Source of the DNA: an uncultured Dysgonomonas sp.
GTDB taxonomy: Bacteria; Bacteroidota; Bacteroidia; Bacteroidales; Dysgonomonadaceae
Direction: 5' to 3'
NCBI RefSeq assembly: GCF_934668725.1
Contig: NZ_CAKUOF010000001.1
Coordinates: forward strand, 338,881-402,880
Length of the DNA stretch: 64,000 nucleotides
Shown: positions 25,495 through 35,154 of the stretch, in pieces
Layout: each line of letters starts with the position of its first letter
Position numbering within the stretch: the first letter of the stretch is position 1
Program-made: the position numbers and the translations under genes
The notes under the pieces: model-generated
Seen by the model: the letters and a program-made list of their open reading frames with translations, nothing else
The model's database searches: none
Told to the model about the DNA's origin: nothing

Positions 25495-28035
25495 ATGGAA
25501 AATAATTTCTCACAAAGAGTTCGCAAAATCATGAACTATAGTCGTGAAGAAGCCGGACGTCTCCAAAACTCATATCTGGGACCTGAACATTTGATGCTTG
25601 GAATTCTTAGAAATGGAGAAGGATTAGCCATACAGGCATTAAGTGACTCTGGAGTAGATTTGGATGATCTCAAATTAAATATCGATAGACACATAATAGA
25701 ACAACAAGATGTGTCTACAAGTAATAATAGTGAAATTGTATTAACAAAAGGAACTGAAAAAATACTTAAACTTAGTATTCTAGAAGCCCGATTAACAAAA
25801 AGCAAAGAAACAGATTCGGAACATTTACTTCTGGCAATACTAAAGGATAGCGACAATATTGCTGCCCGAGTCTTAGAAAATCAGAACTTTAATTACGCAG
25901 GAGCATTTATGTATATAAAAAATTTAGATGGAAACTTAGATAATGATGATTTGTCTCCTAAAATGGGAGCAGATTTCACAGATGATGACGATGATGACGC
26001 TGCTGAAGGAGCATCATATCAAAACGTCAATACGCAACAGCCCCGTCAATCATCTGACACTCCTGTGTTAGACAACTTCGGGTCGGATATGACTAAAGCT
26101 GCTTTAGAAAACAAATTAGACCCAATAGTTGGCCGAGATAAGGAAATTGAAAGATTAGCCCAAATCTTAAGTCGCCGCAAGAAGAACAATCCTATTCTAA
26201 TAGGAGAACCTGGAGTCGGAAAATCGGCAATAGTAGAAGGTTTGGCATTACGAATTACTCAAAAGAAAGTATCGCGTGTACTATTTGATAAAAGAGTAAT
26301 ATCTCTGGATATGGCTTCTGTAGTTGCAGGAACTAAATACAGAGGGCAATTTGAAGAACGTATCAAAGCTATTTTGAATGAACTATCAAAGAATCCTAAC
26401 ATCATTCTTTTTATTGATGAAATACATACTATTGTAGGTGCAGGTGGAGCCACCGGTTCACTTGATGCAGCAAACATGTTGAAGCCCGCTTTGGCTAGAG
26501 GTGAAATACAATGTATCGGTGCTACAACTTTGGACGAGTATAGAAAAAATATAGAAAAAGACGGTGCTTTAGAAAGACGTTTCCAAAAAGTAACAGTTGA
26601 ACCGACTACTGCGGAAGAAACACTTCAAATTCTGAAGAATATCAAACAAAGATATGAGGAACATCATAATGTAAAATATACTGACGAAGCTTTAGAAGCT
26701 TGTGTCAAATTAACAGATCGATATATTACTGATCGTAATTTTCCGGATAAGGCTATTGATGCGTTGGATGAAGCTGGCTCGAGAATGCACTTGGCTAATA
26801 TCAATGTCCCTCCGATTATCGAAGAAATCGAAAATGAATTAAAAGATATCGTCGATCAAAAAACCAATGCTGTAAAAGCTCAGAAATATGAACTCGCAGC
26901 AAGTTTTAGAGATAAGCAACGCCAGCTATTAATTCAATTGGAACAGGAAGAAGCAAATTGGGAGAAACAACTGAAAGAACAACCACAAATAGTAGATGAC
27001 GAAAAGGTGGCTGAAGTAGTTTCGATGATCTCAGGCATCCCCGTACAACGAATTGCTGAGGCTGAAGGATTGAAACTTTTAGGAATGAAAGGAACCCTTA
27101 AAGCTGCTGTTGTAGGACAAGACAATGCGATTGACAAAATAGTAAAAGCAATCCAACGCAACCGTGTAGGATTGAAAGATCCTAACAAACCAATTGGAAC
27201 ATTTATGTTCCTTGGCCCAACAGGAGTTGGAAAAACTCACTTAGCTAAAAAAATTGCTGAACAGTTATTTGATTCTGCAGATGCGCTTATACGCATAGAT
27301 ATGAGTGAATATATGGAAAAATTCAACGTATCACGCTTAGTTGGAGCGCCTCCCGGATATGTTGGATATGAAGAAGGTGGATTAATGACAGAGAAAGTAC
27401 GCCGTAAACCATATTCCGTCGTTCTTTTAGACGAAATAGAAAAGGCACATCCGGATGTGTTCAACCTATTACTTCAAGTCCTTGACGAAGGTCATTTAAC
27501 TGATAGCTTAGGGCATAAGGTTGATTTCAAGAATACGATCCTTATCATGACTTCAAATGTTGGTACACGCCAATTGAAAGATTTTGGTAAAGGTATAGGA
27601 TTCAGCGCAGGAGGTGTTCAGGGAGATATAAACAATGAGTACTCACGAGGTATCTTACAAAAAGCTCTGAATAAATCATTCTCTCCTGAATTTATCAACC
27701 GTATTGATGATATTGTAATTTTTGACCAACTAGACAAAGAGTCAATAAACAAGATTATTGATATTGACATGGCAGATTTCTACAAACGAATTGCTGCATT
27801 AGGATACTCTCTTGAAGTGAATACTGAAGCTAAGGATTTTATATCTGAAAAAGGGTATGATGCTCAATTTGGGGCGAGACCTCTAAAACGTGCTATCCAA
27901 ACTTATCTTGAGGATGAAATTGCAGAACTGATTTTATCAGGAACACTTCAACAAGGAGATGTTATTGAAGCAGTTCTAGATAAAGAAGCGGGTAAACTTA
28001 AAGTTGAGCCTAAAAGAAAAGAAGTAACTGTATAA
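25495..28035 (+). CDS. clpC: ClpC-type AAA+ unfoldase, ATP-binding subunit of Clp protease
   Basis: Hexameric unfoldase that feeds proteins to ClpP. Its 846 residues contain a Clp_N double repeat (about 1-145), an acidic linker (six Asp at 163-168), the first AAA+ module (Walker A GEPGVGKS at 237-244, IDEIHTIVGAGG Walker B region), a short coiled-coil/UVR-type middle region (about 455-500), and the second AAA+ module (GPTGVGKT near 574-581, VVLLDEIEKAHPDV). The middle region is short, as in ClpC, not long as in ClpB. It has its own terminator; clpP is not in the window. Confidence 0.96.
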   Translation: MENNFSQRVRKIMNYSREEAGRLQNSYLGPEHLMLGILRNGEGLAIQALSDSGVDLDDLKLNIDRHIIEQQDVSTSNNSEIVLTKGTEKILKLSILEARLTKSKETDSEHLLLAILKDSDNIAARVLENQNFNYAGAFMYIKNLDGNLDNDDLSPKMGADFTDDDDDDAAEGASYQNVNTQQPRQSSDTPVLDNFGSDMTKAALENKLDPIVGRDKEIERLAQILSRRKKNNPILIGEPGVGKSAIVEGLALRITQKKVSRVLFDKRVISLDMASVVAGTKYRGQFEERIKAILNELSKNPNIILFIDEIHTIVGAGGATGSLDAANMLKPALARGEIQCIGATTLDEYRKNIEKDGALERRFQKVTVEPTTAEETLQILKNIKQRYEEHHNVKYTDEALEACVKLTDRYITDRNFPDKAIDALDEAGSRMHLANINVPPIIEEIENELKDIVDQKTNAVKAQKYELAASFRDKQRQLLIQLEQEEANWEKQLKEQPQIVDDEKVAEVVSMISGIPVQRIAEAEGLKLLGMKGTLKAAVVGQDNAIDKIVKAIQRNRVGLKDPNKPIGTFMFLGPTGVGKTHLAKKIAEQLFDSADALIRIDMSEYMEKFNVSRLVGAPPGYVGYEEGGLMTEKVRRKPYSVVLLDEIEKAHPDVFNLLLQVLDEGHLTDSLGHKVDFKNTILIMTSNVGTRQLKDFGKGIGFSAGGVQGDINNEYSRGILQKALNKSFSPEFINRIDDIVIFDQLDKESINKIIDIDMADFYKRIAALGYSLEVNTEAKDFISEKGYDAQFGARPLKRAIQTYLEDEIAELILSGTLQQGDVIEAVLDKEAGKLKVEPKRKEVTV

Positions 28036-28059
28036 TAGCACTTTTACCATAAATTAAAC

Positions 28060-28093
28060 AAAAAGGAGTTTCTAAAAGAAACTCCTTTTTTTC
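28060..28093 (+). terminator. Terminator after clpC
   Basis: AAAAAGGAGTTTC pairs with GAAACTCCTTTTT around a 5-nt loop, followed by more T. Confidence 0.92.
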
Positions 28094-28163
28094 TCTTAAA
28101 ACTTTTTTCAGATTACTTTTTTCAAACAATACATAAGATTTGATTGTTTATTAGATTTAATAT

Positions 28164-28171
28164 TATATTTG
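28164..28171 (+). promoter_or_regulatory. -7 box for the secreted orphan gene
   Basis: TATATTTG matches TAnnTTTG; a TTG lies 17 nt upstream. Its place, 63 nt before the ATG at 28234, rules against the longer reading frame that starts at 28144. Confidence 0.5.
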
Positions 28172-28233
28172 TAAAATTCCAGAATAATAGAATAGTTGAA
28201 TATTATATAAATAAATTTTCTTTTATCAAGATT

Positions 28234-28791
28234 ATGCCAAAAATCCTGTGTTTATTTTTTCTTTGTTTATTTAAAATAAATGCTTTGATAGGACAAGACT
28301 ATCCAAAAAATTCATTAAATGAACTCCTATCTTCTCTCAATAACAATACTTGCATAGCTGTAGAAGGGTATTATGTTGATAATTCTTCGTTTATGGTAAT
28401 ATACTCTTCAGACCCCACTATCTCAAGTAATGCAAGATATCCCGTTTATGAGCACAAATACCAACCAAATCTCAATAATACAAAGTCTGCCAATATGGTT
28501 GAAGTCCCTATTTTCACACAAAGAAAAATCCAGGGAGAGGAAAACCGAAGAATCTTATTTTTAAATAGAAAACTAACTAATAAAAATCAGTTAATTTTGG
28601 ATAAGGTATCTATTGACGGAATAATTATAATAGGAAACAAAGCAAAATACATCCAAGCTATAGACAACAGGATATATTTTGCATTTTTAGCTGACTTACG
28701 TGAATTTTTATTTAATAAAGGGCCAATGCCCATAATAGAAGAAGAAATCACATCATTCTCTCCAAGAGAAAAGACATTCATATATTTATAA
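28234..28791 (+). CDS. Secreted or periplasmic protein of unknown function
   Basis: A 185-residue protein starting at MPKILCLFFLCLFKINALIGQD, a typical short signal peptide with cleavage probably after residue 19-20 (before QDYPKN). The mature part is about 165 residues with alternating hydrophobic strands, two RK-rich turns and no motif I recognise. The start at 28234 is chosen because a promoter-like box lies inside the longer frame and because the signal peptide begins here. It stands alone between terminators of clpC and its own (28799-28838). Confidence 0.7.
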   Translation: MPKILCLFFLCLFKINALIGQDYPKNSLNELLSSLNNNTCIAVEGYYVDNSSFMVIYSSDPTISSNARYPVYEHKYQPNLNNTKSANMVEVPIFTQRKIQGEENRRILFLNRKLTNKNQLILDKVSIDGIIIIGNKAKYIQAIDNRIYFAFLADLREFLFNKGPMPIIEEEITSFSPREKTFIYL

Positions 28792-28798
28792 TTCTTCC

Positions 28799-28838
28799 AT
28801 AAAACTCCCATTCTATTTATATCAATAGAGAGTTTTAT
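28799..28838 (+). terminator. Terminator-like hairpin after the secreted orphan
   Basis: ATAAAACTC (28799-28807) pairs with GAGTTTTAT (28830-28838) with further pairing inside the loop. Confidence 0.65.
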
Positions 28839-28884
28839 ATTAAATAAGGTCTCTATTAATCATCCTTACTACAGATATTTTTTG

Positions 28885-28892
28885 TACTTTTG
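28885..28892 (+). promoter_or_regulatory. -7 box for pyrG
   Basis: TACTTTTG followed by CG matches TAnnTTTG, 39 nt before the GTG start of pyrG. Confidence 0.55.
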
Positions 28893-28931
28893 CGTTTTCG
28901 TATTAGGAACATTTTAAAATAATATACAGAC

Positions 28932-30542
28932 GTGGCTGATACAAAGTATATTTTCGTTACAGGAGGGGTGATCTCCTCTTTAGGAAAAGGTATAATAGCA
29001 TCCTCATTAGGTAAACTATTACAAGCAAGAGGTTATAAAGTTACTATTCAGAAGTTGGATCCTTACATTAATATCGATCCGGGAACATTAAACCCATACG
29101 AACATGGAGAATGTTATGTAACTGTAGATGGACATGAAGCCGATTTAGACTTAGGTCACTATGAACGGTTCTTAAATGAGCCAACTCATAAAGACAATAA
29201 TATAACAACAGGACGTATTTATCAGAATGTAATAAATAAAGAACGTAAAGGAGACTATCTAGGCAAAACTGTACAGATTGTTCCACATATTACTGACGAA
29301 ATACGTCGTAATATTAAATTATTAGGAGCTAAATACGACTATGACTTCGTTATTACCGAAATTGGTGGAACCGTTGGAGATATAGAGTCTCTCCCATTCA
29401 TTGAAAGTGTTAGACAATTGAGATGGGAACTAGGTAGTAAAAACTGCTGTTGCGTACATCTTACCTATGTACCCTATATAGCAGCTGCCGGAGAGGTTAA
29501 AACAAAACCGACACAACATTCGGTTAAAAGTTTACAGTCATCAGGAGTACAGCCAGATATGCTTGTACTAAGAACAGAACGTTCGCTAAGTAAAGACATA
29601 CTTAAGAAGGTAGCATTATTCTGTAATGTTGAACCTGATGCAGTTATGCAATCAGTCGATGTATCAACAATATACGAGGTTCCACTCAAAATGCAGGAGC
29701 AAGGTATGGATGAAATAGTTCTCCGAAAAATGGGAATACCGGTTGGTCCCAAACCTGATTTAAAATCTTGGAGGGACTTCCTTGATAAAAAGAAAAATGC
29801 AAAAGAAACAATCAGTATTGGTATTGTTGGTAAATATGTAGAATTACATGACGCATATAAATCTATCAACGAATCATTACTACAAGCTGCAATATATAAC
29901 GATCATAAATTAGATCTTCAGTTTATCCACTCTGACAAAATTACTGATGACAATGCGCCAGACAAGCTGGGTTCACTCGATGGCATTATTATTGCACCCG
30001 GATTTGGACAACGAGGTATCGAAGGTAAATTTGTAGCACTGAAATATGCTCGCCAAAATGATATTCCTACATTCGGCATATGCTTGGGTATGCAATGTAT
30101 GGTAATTGAATATGCTCGTAATGTATTAGGGCTGGAAGATGCTAATTCAACAGAAATGAATCCTCACAGTCCTTATAAGGTAATTGATTTGATGGAGGAA
30201 CAAAAGAATATTACCAACATGGGAGGATCGATGCGCCTAGGAGGTTACAAGTGCAATCTTGAAAAAGGTTCTCTTGTACATCAAGCATATGGAAAAGATA
30301 TGGTTGAAGAGCGTCACCGCCATCGTTTCGAATTCAACAGTGAGTATCGCAAACAATTCGAAGATAATGGGATGAAGTGTACCGGTATAAATCCGGAAAC
30401 TAATTTGGTTGAAGTAGTTGAAGTACCCGGTCTTAAATGGTTCTTAGGAGTACAATTTCATCCAGAATATAATAGTACAGTTTTATCACCTAATGCTTTA
30501 TTTATGAGCTTTGTGAAAGCTGTTATTAAAAACAGAAAGTAA
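28932..30542 (+). CDS. pyrG: CTP synthase
   Basis: Makes CTP from UTP, ATP and glutamine in the cytosol. The 536 residues include the synthase domain from YIFVTGGVISSLGKG (P-loop, about 6-20) and a class I glutamine amidotransferase domain (about 300-535) with the nucleophile in FGICLGMQCMV and the HPEYNS histidine-glutamate pair near the end. The start is GTG at 28932; the family starts at this position and no closer ATG exists. yidC follows after 50 nt, a gene pair order common in Bacteroidota (from memory). Confidence 0.97.
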   Translation: MADTKYIFVTGGVISSLGKGIIASSLGKLLQARGYKVTIQKLDPYINIDPGTLNPYEHGECYVTVDGHEADLDLGHYERFLNEPTHKDNNITTGRIYQNVINKERKGDYLGKTVQIVPHITDEIRRNIKLLGAKYDYDFVITEIGGTVGDIESLPFIESVRQLRWELGSKNCCCVHLTYVPYIAAAGEVKTKPTQHSVKSLQSSGVQPDMLVLRTERSLSKDILKKVALFCNVEPDAVMQSVDVSTIYEVPLKMQEQGMDEIVLRKMGIPVGPKPDLKSWRDFLDKKKNAKETISIGIVGKYVELHDAYKSINESLLQAAIYNDHKLDLQFIHSDKITDDNAPDKLGSLDGIIIAPGFGQRGIEGKFVALKYARQNDIPTFGICLGMQCMVIEYARNVLGLEDANSTEMNPHSPYKVIDLMEEQKNITNMGGSMRLGGYKCNLEKGSLVHQAYGKDMVEERHRHRFEFNSEYRKQFEDNGMKCTGINPETNLVEVVEVPGLKWFLGVQFHPEYNSTVLSPNALFMSFVKAVIKNRK

Positions 30543-30592
30543 ATAACAATTATTCTGCATAATAATTATATAAATCTACAGATTAATTAAGA

Positions 30593-32554
30593 ATGGATAA
30601 AAATACAGGTATTGGCTTAGTACTGATAGTTGCTATCGTAATGGGGTTCACTTTCCTCACACGACCTAGTCAAGAAGAAATCGAAAGGGATAATCGAAGA
30701 AAAGACTCAATCTCTAATATTCAAAAGAAACAAGTAGCAGAAGATATTGCTATTGCAAATACAGATCAGGCAGTAGAAAAAGAACAATCTCCGGTAACAG
30801 ACTTTTTCTCAGCAAATATTTCTTCAAAAACAGATTCAATAACAAGTAACTCTACAGATTCTCTTGGCTCTTTAGCTCCTCAAATTACATCAAATCAACC
30901 CAAAGAGCAAATTATCTCTTTAGAAAATGAGATTGTAAAAATAGATTTCTCTACCAAAGGAGGGCAAATGCTTAGCGCCCAACTGAAAAATTATAAAAAA
31001 TATAATGGAGATTCTCTATATCTATTTAAAACTGATGCTAATTTATCTCTCGAGTTAATTAACAAAAAAGGAATTGCTTTAAATACAGATAAAGCAATAT
31101 TCACTCCTATTCAAAGTTCATCCGATGCAAATCAAACATTAGTAATGCGAATGAACTATAGTGATACTGAATATATTGACTTTATATATTCACTTGCCCC
31201 TAACAGTTATATGATGAAATTCGATATTGCTGTTGTTGGTATGCAAAATCTATTGAGTGTTGATTGTTTAGAGAAATTTAAACTTAACTGGTCTCAAAAA
31301 CTTTATAGACAAGAGAAAAGTGAAAAAAATGAACAACGGTACACTCGTATACATTACAAAGGTACAGATGGTAGTTTCGAAGAACTAAGCGAAAGCAGTA
31401 ACGATAACAGAGAGGTACCTACCGGAGTAAAATGGGTAGCATTTAAAAATCAATTTTTTGCGACTACTCTTATTGCCGATAACGAATTTACTTCGCCATC
31501 CTTACACTCCAAAGTATTACAATCACCAGATTACCTGAAAGATGCCGAAGCTACTCTATATTTTAAGCCAACATTAGATAATACAGGTACTCTTAAAGGT
31601 GGATTCACATACTTCCTAGGACCATTGGATTATTATATGCTAAAAGGTTATGATGATGGAGTTAAAGAAGTAAGTCAGCAACTTGATCTAGATAAATTAA
31701 TACCATTAGGCTGGGCTCTATTCCGAGTTATAAACCAGTATTTTATCATCCCCTTATTTACTCTTCTGGCATCTACAGAAATGAGTATGGGAATAGTAAT
31801 ATTATTGCTAACTTTAATTGTAAAATTAATTATTTCTCCATTGACATATAAATCATTTATGTCATCTGCTAAAATGAGAGTTTTAAAACCTCAGGTAGAC
31901 GAGATAAATGAGAAATATCCGGGTCAGGAAAAAGCTATGGAAAGACAAAAAGCCGTCATGGCATTATATGGACAGGCTGGAGTAAATCCAATGAGCGGCT
32001 GTATACCAATGCTCCTACAGATGCCTATTTTACTTGCTCTGTTCTCGTTTTTCCCCTCGTTGATAGAACTACGCCAGCAAAGCTTCTTATGGGCTCATGA
32101 CCTCTCGACATACGATGCTATATTTGAATGGAATACAAATATTCCTTATATTTCATCTTGGCTAGGTAACCATATCAGTTTGTTCTGTATACTGATGACC
32201 GCAACTAATATTATCTATACTAAATTCAATATGGATGCCACAAATACAGGCCAACAGCAAATGCCCGGTATGAAGTGGATGATGATGTTAATGCCTCTTG
32301 TATTCTTCTTCGTGTTGAATAGCTATCCTTCTGGTCTAACTTATTATTACTTCTTATCTACATTAATGACAATATTGATTACAATGGCTTTCCGATACTT
32401 GATTGATGAAGACAAAGTATTGGCAAAACTTGAAGAGAATAAAAAGAAACCAAAAAAGAAAGGGTTTATGGCTCGTTTACAAGAGCAAGCAGAACAAGCT
32501 CAACGTGCACAACAACAGCAAGCTAAACAACAAAATAGAAAAAAGAAAAAATAG
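30593..32554 (+). CDS. yidC: Membrane protein insertase YidC
   Basis: Inserts and folds inner-membrane proteins, alone or with SecYEG. It has 653 residues. An N-terminal helix (about 5-22) anchors a large periplasmic beta domain (about 90-360). The conserved insertase core (about 375-605) starts at LGWALFRVINQYFIIPLF and includes MGIVILLLTLIVKLIISPLTY and GCIPMLLQMPILLALF. The C-terminal tail of about 45 residues is very rich in Lys and Gln (KKPKKKGF, then Gln repeats), the kind of basic tail that contacts the ribosome. Confidence 0.96.
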   Translation: MDKNTGIGLVLIVAIVMGFTFLTRPSQEEIERDNRRKDSISNIQKKQVAEDIAIANTDQAVEKEQSPVTDFFSANISSKTDSITSNSTDSLGSLAPQITSNQPKEQIISLENEIVKIDFSTKGGQMLSAQLKNYKKYNGDSLYLFKTDANLSLELINKKGIALNTDKAIFTPIQSSSDANQTLVMRMNYSDTEYIDFIYSLAPNSYMMKFDIAVVGMQNLLSVDCLEKFKLNWSQKLYRQEKSEKNEQRYTRIHYKGTDGSFEELSESSNDNREVPTGVKWVAFKNQFFATTLIADNEFTSPSLHSKVLQSPDYLKDAEATLYFKPTLDNTGTLKGGFTYFLGPLDYYMLKGYDDGVKEVSQQLDLDKLIPLGWALFRVINQYFIIPLFTLLASTEMSMGIVILLLTLIVKLIISPLTYKSFMSSAKMRVLKPQVDEINEKYPGQEKAMERQKAVMALYGQAGVNPMSGCIPMLLQMPILLALFSFFPSLIELRQQSFLWAHDLSTYDAIFEWNTNIPYISSWLGNHISLFCILMTATNIIYTKFNMDATNTGQQQMPGMKWMMMLMPLVFFFVLNSYPSGLTYYYFLSTLMTILITMAFRYLIDEDKVLAKLEENKKKPKKKGFMARLQEQAEQAQRAQQQQAKQQNRKKKK

Positions 32555-32589
32555 AATATTTCCTTTTTGATAAATATAAAAATCATAAC

Positions 32590-32620
32590 AAAGGCTTGCT
32601 ATTCATTGTAGCAAGCCTTT
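32590..32620 (+). terminator. Terminator after yidC
   Basis: A 12-bp perfect stem (AAAGGCTTGCTA with TAGCAAGCCTTT), 7-nt loop, T-rich tail. Confidence 0.88.
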
Positions 32621-32658
32621 ATATTTAAAAATATTACTAACTAAAAACAGAATAGCTT

Positions 32659-33333
32659 ATGAACTGTATTTATATACCACTACTCAGTATATTACTACTA
32701 TTATCCTGCTCTGACAAAGACAAAGAAACAGAATCTATACAAAAAACATTAATGGAATATGTTATAGACTCGGATATTCAAGGAATAAAAAATTCAATAG
32801 GAAAAGGAATAGATGTGGACTCTACCAATGATAGAGGAGAAACTCCTTTATTGAAAGCAACTCAAATGAACCAGATCGCGATTGCCGAAATATTATTAAG
32901 AGCCGGAGCAGATATTAATAAACAAGATAATATCTATGATAGCCCTTTTTTATATGCATCAGCAGAAGGCAGAACTGAAATATTGAAGATGATGATTAAT
33001 TACAATCCCAATGTAAAAATATACAATCGTTATGGTGGAAATGGACTAATTCCGGCAGCAGAAAAGGGACATCTCGAAAATGTGATTTTACTTTTAGAGA
33101 AAACAGATATGGAGATTAATCATATCAACAACTTAGGATGGACAGCCTTACTTGAGGCGATCGTATTAACAGATGGTAGTAAAGTTTATCAAAACATTAT
33201 ACAAGTACTTATCGCTCATAATGCGAATGTGAATTTACCCGATAAAGACGGAATAATGCCTTTAACGCATGCTAGAAAAAAGGGTTATAAAGAGATAGAA
33301 TCTATATTATTAGAAGCTGGAGCTCATGAGTAG
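32659..33333 (+). CDS. Ankyrin-repeat lipoprotein
   Basis: A 224-residue predicted lipoprotein. The signal peptide ends in a lipobox LLLLLSC (Cys at about 17), followed by SDKDKE; an acidic residue at +2 and +3 is common for export to the outer membrane or surface in Bacteroidota. The mature part is about five ankyrin repeats (about 36-222), with DRGETPLLKATQMNQIAIAE, LGWTALLEAI and KDGIMPLTHARKKGY showing the repeat core. Ankyrin arrays bind proteins; the partner is unknown. Single gene between two terminators. Confidence 0.87.
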   Translation: MNCIYIPLLSILLLLSCSDKDKETESIQKTLMEYVIDSDIQGIKNSIGKGIDVDSTNDRGETPLLKATQMNQIAIAEILLRAGADINKQDNIYDSPFLYASAEGRTEILKMMINYNPNVKIYNRYGGNGLIPAAEKGHLENVILLLEKTDMEINHINNLGWTALLEAIVLTDGSKVYQNIIQVLIAHNANVNLPDKDGIMPLTHARKKGYKEIESILLEAGAHE

Positions 33334-33374
33334 AATAAGAAACGGTAGCAGAATATCTGCTACCGTTTCTTATT
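33334..33374. terminator. Bidirectional terminator between ankyrin and S4 genes
   Basis: A 19-bp perfect stem (33334-33352 with 33356-33374) with a 3-nt loop between convergent genes, with A/T-rich ends on both sides. Confidence 0.92.
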
Positions 33375-33382
33375 TATTGGAG

Positions 33383-33808
33383 TTACTCATCATCTGAGTC
33401 AAAATCCCATTCATCAAAAAATGAGTCATCAATAAAGTCGACCAAGTCACGACGTTCCTTTTTTGTCGGTCGCCCTAACCCTCTACCTCTATCAATAAAA
33501 CCACTTACTTTACTTAGCTCTAGTATATCATACTCTGATTGAGGAGTTACATCTTCCATAAATTCGGGAACAAGTTTTGCCCCCATACGTTTTTCGCTCA
33601 AATCAAGGACTTTAAAAGAGTAGGTAATAGGCGTTTTTTTTATCTGAATAACATCTCCTATCCTAATCATGCGAGAAGGCTTTATATTCGTTCCCTGAAT
33701 CATTACACGACCCTTTTTACAAGACTCAACAGCCAGTGTTCGTGTTTTGAAAAGACGAACAGCCCATAACCATTTATCAATTCGAACTTCAGCTTTTTCT
33801 TCCTTCAT
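33383..33808 (-). CDS. S4-domain RNA-binding protein (Hsp15/HslR-like)
   Basis: A 141-residue protein with an N-terminal S4 RNA-binding domain (about 6-70: RIDKWLWAVRLFKTRTLA and GRVMIQGTNIKPSR) and an acidic C-terminal tail (DDSFFDEWDFDSDDE). E. coli Hsp15 of this family binds stalled 50S subunits carrying peptidyl-tRNA. It fits that the neighbours are peptidyl-tRNA hydrolase and ribosomal protein L25. Specific role here is by family analogy. Confidence 0.88.
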   Translation of the reverse strand: MKEEKAEVRIDKWLWAVRLFKTRTLAVESCKKGRVMIQGTNIKPSRMIRIGDVIQIKKTPITYSFKVLDLSEKRMGAKLVPEFMEDVTPQSEYDILELSKVSGFIDRGRGLGRPTKKERRDLVDFIDDSFFDEWDFDSDDE

Positions 33809-33871
33809 AACCTATGATAAAATATAGTTTTGGTTATTCTTTACTACAACAAAAATAAAATAAGTAATTTT

Positions 33872-34435
33872 CTATTTATTATTAAATTGATTCATTGTAT
33901 TTTGTAATCCTGCCAAACAAAAACTTTTAATAATATCTTCACACATTTCGAAACGCTGGGGGAGAGCCTTTTCTTCTTCATCCGAAAACTCGCCTAACAC
34001 ATAATCAACTTGCCCTCCTTTAGTAAAATCATTTCCTATACCAAAGCGAAGACGCGAAAAATTTTGAGTTCCAAGTATCGATTGTATACTTTTTAAGCCA
34101 TTATGTCCGGCATCACTCCCCTTCCCTTTCAAACGCAACGAACCAAAAGGTAAAGCTAAATCATCTACAATTACCAACAAATTCTCTACAGGAATTTTTT
34201 CAGCTTGTAACCAGTAACGAATAGCGTTTCCACTTAAATTCATATACGTAGAGGGCTTCAGTAATGTAAGCGTTTTTCCTTTAACTTTCAACTCGGTAGT
34301 TTCACCGTATCGTCTATCCGTAAAAACAATATTGGACGCTTTAGCTAAAGCGTCCAATACTCTGAATCCTATATTGTGGCGGGTGTATTGGTATTCGCTA
34401 CCAATATTACCCAAACCGGCAATCAAATATTTCAT
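33872..34435 (-). CDS. pth: Peptidyl-tRNA hydrolase
   Basis: Releases tRNA from peptidyl-tRNA that has dropped off ribosomes. The 187 residues include the catalytic histidine His20 in YTRHNIGF, numbered as in E. coli. Other conserved parts are KPSTYMNLSGNA, VVDDLALPFGSLRLKGKGSDAGHNGLKS and RLRFGIG. It is 10 nt downstream of rplY and 63 nt before the S4 gene on the minus strand. Confidence 0.97.
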   Translation of the reverse strand: MKYLIAGLGNIGSEYQYTRHNIGFRVLDALAKASNIVFTDRRYGETTELKVKGKTLTLLKPSTYMNLSGNAIRYWLQAEKIPVENLLVIVDDLALPFGSLRLKGKGSDAGHNGLKSIQSILGTQNFSRLRFGIGNDFTKGGQVDYVLGEFSDEEEKALPQRFEMCEDIIKSFCLAGLQNTMNQFNNK

Positions 34436-34445
34436 TCAAAAAATA

Positions 34446-35030
34446 TTATTTACCACTCTTAGCGGCAAGACCTCTTGCTGCACGAGTCAATTGAACGCGA
34501 CATACAACTGCATTCTTAGCATTTAATAATTCTAATCCATCAAAGCTCAATTCGCCTACTTGGATAGATTTTCCTAAAGCTAGGTGTTCTATATTTATGT
34601 GCAATTTTTCTGGAACTTGAGAGTAAAGAGCTTTTACTCTTAGTTTACGAGTATCAAGAGATAATTTACCCCCAGCTTTCACACCTTCTGCCAAACCATC
34701 TAATACAACCGGAACATCAATAACGATTGGTTGGTTTTCAAATACATGAAGAAAGTCTAAGTGCAAAACCGCGTCTGTTACAGGATGTACCTGAATATCT
34801 TTTAGAATTGCTTTGTATGCTTTTCCTTCAATAGATAGATCTACCAAGAAAATTTCGGGAGTATAAATTAGTTTACGTACATCACCAGCTTGTACAGTAA
34901 AATGTACTGCATCTGTTGATTTTTCACCACCATAGATTACTGCCGGTATAGCATCTTGTTTACGAAAAGCTTTTGTTGCTTTTTTCCCTAGATCAGTTCT
35001 TAGTGATCCTTTTAGTTCAAATGTTTTCAT
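34446..35030 (-). CDS. rplY: 50S ribosomal protein L25, Ctc form
   Basis: 5S rRNA-binding ribosomal protein. The 194 residues are the long (Ctc/TL5) form: an N-terminal L25 domain (about 1-90, ELKGSLRTDLGKKATKAFRK start) plus the C-terminal TL5 beta domain (about 95-180, FENQPIVIDVPVVLDGLAEG). It heads the rplY-pth-S4 run and has a full promoter match upstream at 35111-35141. Confidence 0.96.
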   Translation of the reverse strand: MKTFELKGSLRTDLGKKATKAFRKQDAIPAVIYGGEKSTDAVHFTVQAGDVRKLIYTPEIFLVDLSIEGKAYKAILKDIQVHPVTDAVLHLDFLHVFENQPIVIDVPVVLDGLAEGVKAGGKLSLDTRKLRVKALYSQVPEKLHINIEHLALGKSIQVGELSFDGLELLNAKNAVVCRVQLTRAARGLAAKSGK

Positions 35031-35110
35031 TTTTTAATTTTAAATTGTGTTACTCAAATTAAGGATTGCTTCCTTATTCCCATCACACGGGCTTTCCAGA
35101 AAAGCGACTG

Positions 35111-35141
35111 CAAAGATAATTGATTATTTATAAAGAACAAA
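35111..35141 (-). promoter_or_regulatory. Promoter of rplY (complete Bacteroidota consensus)
   Basis: On the minus strand TTTG (35138-35141), exactly 19 nt, then TATCTTTG (35111-35118), 80 nt before the ATG. This is a full match to the TTTG-N19-TAnnTTTG pattern. Confidence 0.85.
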
Positions 35142-35154
35142 CAGACCAATGATC